From contig JAZDJJ010000090.1 in NCBI GenBank assembly GCA_043804035.1, positions 1 through 23,728 on the forward strand: a stretch of DNA of 23,728 nucleotides. Direction: 5' to 3'. This document shows positions 23,325 through 23,728 of this stretch, in pieces (the first letter of the stretch is position 1; each line of letters opens with the position of its first letter). The notes under the pieces were generated by a model. The model worked only from the letters and a program-made list of their open reading frames with translations, was not told the origin of the DNA and searched no databases. The DNA comes from JAZDJJ01 sp043804035 (lineage in GTDB: Bacteria > Bacteroidota > Bacteroidia > Palsa-948). A program made the position numbers and the translations under genes.

Positions 23325-23728
23325 GGCGATTCCAAAAATTGATTTTTTTATCACAAAGCACAAAGTAGGAAGCAATCTCTAAATTCTTTTAAAAATCTTT
23401 TCAGGCTATTGTGTGTATCGCAATGGATATTAAAAATCGACTATTTATTACTTGTAGTGAGCTTGCCGAAAATATTTGTATCTGCGGTCGTCTGCGAAAT
23501 CAGTAGACAAATTAACTCCGCCATTTATGGCGGAGAAGAAACAAAAAGAGAACACGGGCTTCAGCCCTAATAAAAAACGACTATATATAAAGGGCAGTTC
23601 TAAAAATACAAATAAACGTCATTGCGAAGGAGGAACGACTGAAGCAATCTGTTTTTTCATGTAGAAATAGAGATTGCTTCCTGCTTCGTGCCTCGCAGTC
23701 GCAATGACGAAATCAATTTTTGGAACCG
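23325..23728. repeat. Long imperfect inverted-repeat element at the right edge
   Basis: The left arm at 23325-23382 contains TTCCAAAAATTGATTT and GGAAGCAATCTCTA. The right arm at about 23666-23728 contains their complements in mirror order, with a short deletion in the left arm. A third, inner copy of the CGTCATTGCGA...AAGCAATCT unit at 23617-23650 is inverted relative to the one at 23670-23708, so the two can pair as a large hairpin. A smaller palindrome and GGGCTTCAGCCC also lie between the arms. Motifs of the CGTCATTGCGA...GAAGCAATCT type are common as non-coding intergenic repeats in many bacteria. No transposase gene is present, and the element may continue past the window. With the htrA promoter it accounts for the gene-free right end. 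Confidence 0.65.
23516..23535. repeat. Small perfect hairpin inside the right-edge repeat
   Basis: CTCCGCCAT and its complement ATGGCGGAG flank two T residues, giving a 9-base stem. No T run follows on either strand, so it is not a typical terminator. Confidence 0.6.

Noticed and set aside
23516..23535. Rho-independent terminator
   Set aside because: The stem is good but no T run follows on either strand, and it lies upstream of htrA within a repeat element.

Overview
The window is AT-rich and looks like a Bacteroidota chromosome, probably a free-living or uncultured member. The evidence is threefold. Several genes have TAnnTTTG-type -7 promoter boxes. A LuxC-type acyl-CoA reductase is divergent from a 2[4Fe-4S] ferredoxin, and prmC is divergent from ribD; both are arrangements typical of the phylum. 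Shine-Dalgarno sequences are largely absent. No rRNA, tRNA or CRISPR array was seen.

Layout. (1) 1-4824, plus strand: a compact accessory module of four closely packed genes. They are the tail of an unrecognised gene, a GHKL/Hsp90-like ATPase, a single-chain DarT-DarG fusion (DNA ADP-ribosyltransferase plus macrodomain) and a radical SAM protein with a B12-binding-like N-terminus. (2) 4922-10063: ordinary housekeeping genes, namely acyl-CoA reductase, ferredoxin, an O-antigen ligase/polymerase-like membrane protein, prmC and ribD. (3) 10077-10450: a decayed short-inverted-repeat element that cuts off an AlbA_2-type gene after 25 codons. (4) 10457-19110, minus strand: a restriction-modification-like operon transcribed helicase > KilA-N protein > adenine methyltransferase. 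The helicase has an N-terminal PLD nuclease domain and an SNF2 motor. (5) 19532-23234, minus strand: pepD, a PqqD-like protein, a broken Bro-N antirepressor gene and an HtrA/Deg protease. (6) 23325-23728: a long imperfect inverted repeat that runs to the window edge.

The most unusual locus is the methyltransferase. A complete-looking REP-associated tyrosine transposase (RAYT), with its REP-like palindromes, lies inside the gene between the N-terminal part and SAM motif I. It is read through in frame, and the palindromes are translated as tandem 11-residue repeats. Further downstream a run of nine A residues shifts the frame between SAM motif I and the NPPY motif. The full methyltransferase can therefore only be made by a one-base slip, or as two chains. 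This suggests phase variation, transcriptional slippage or early decay.

The second candidate for something new is the left module. It places a fused toxin-antitoxin enzyme between an Hsp90-like ATPase and a radical SAM enzyme, with gene spacings of -8, +14 and +8 bases. Its role in defence is inferred from composition and context and is not shown by the sequence.
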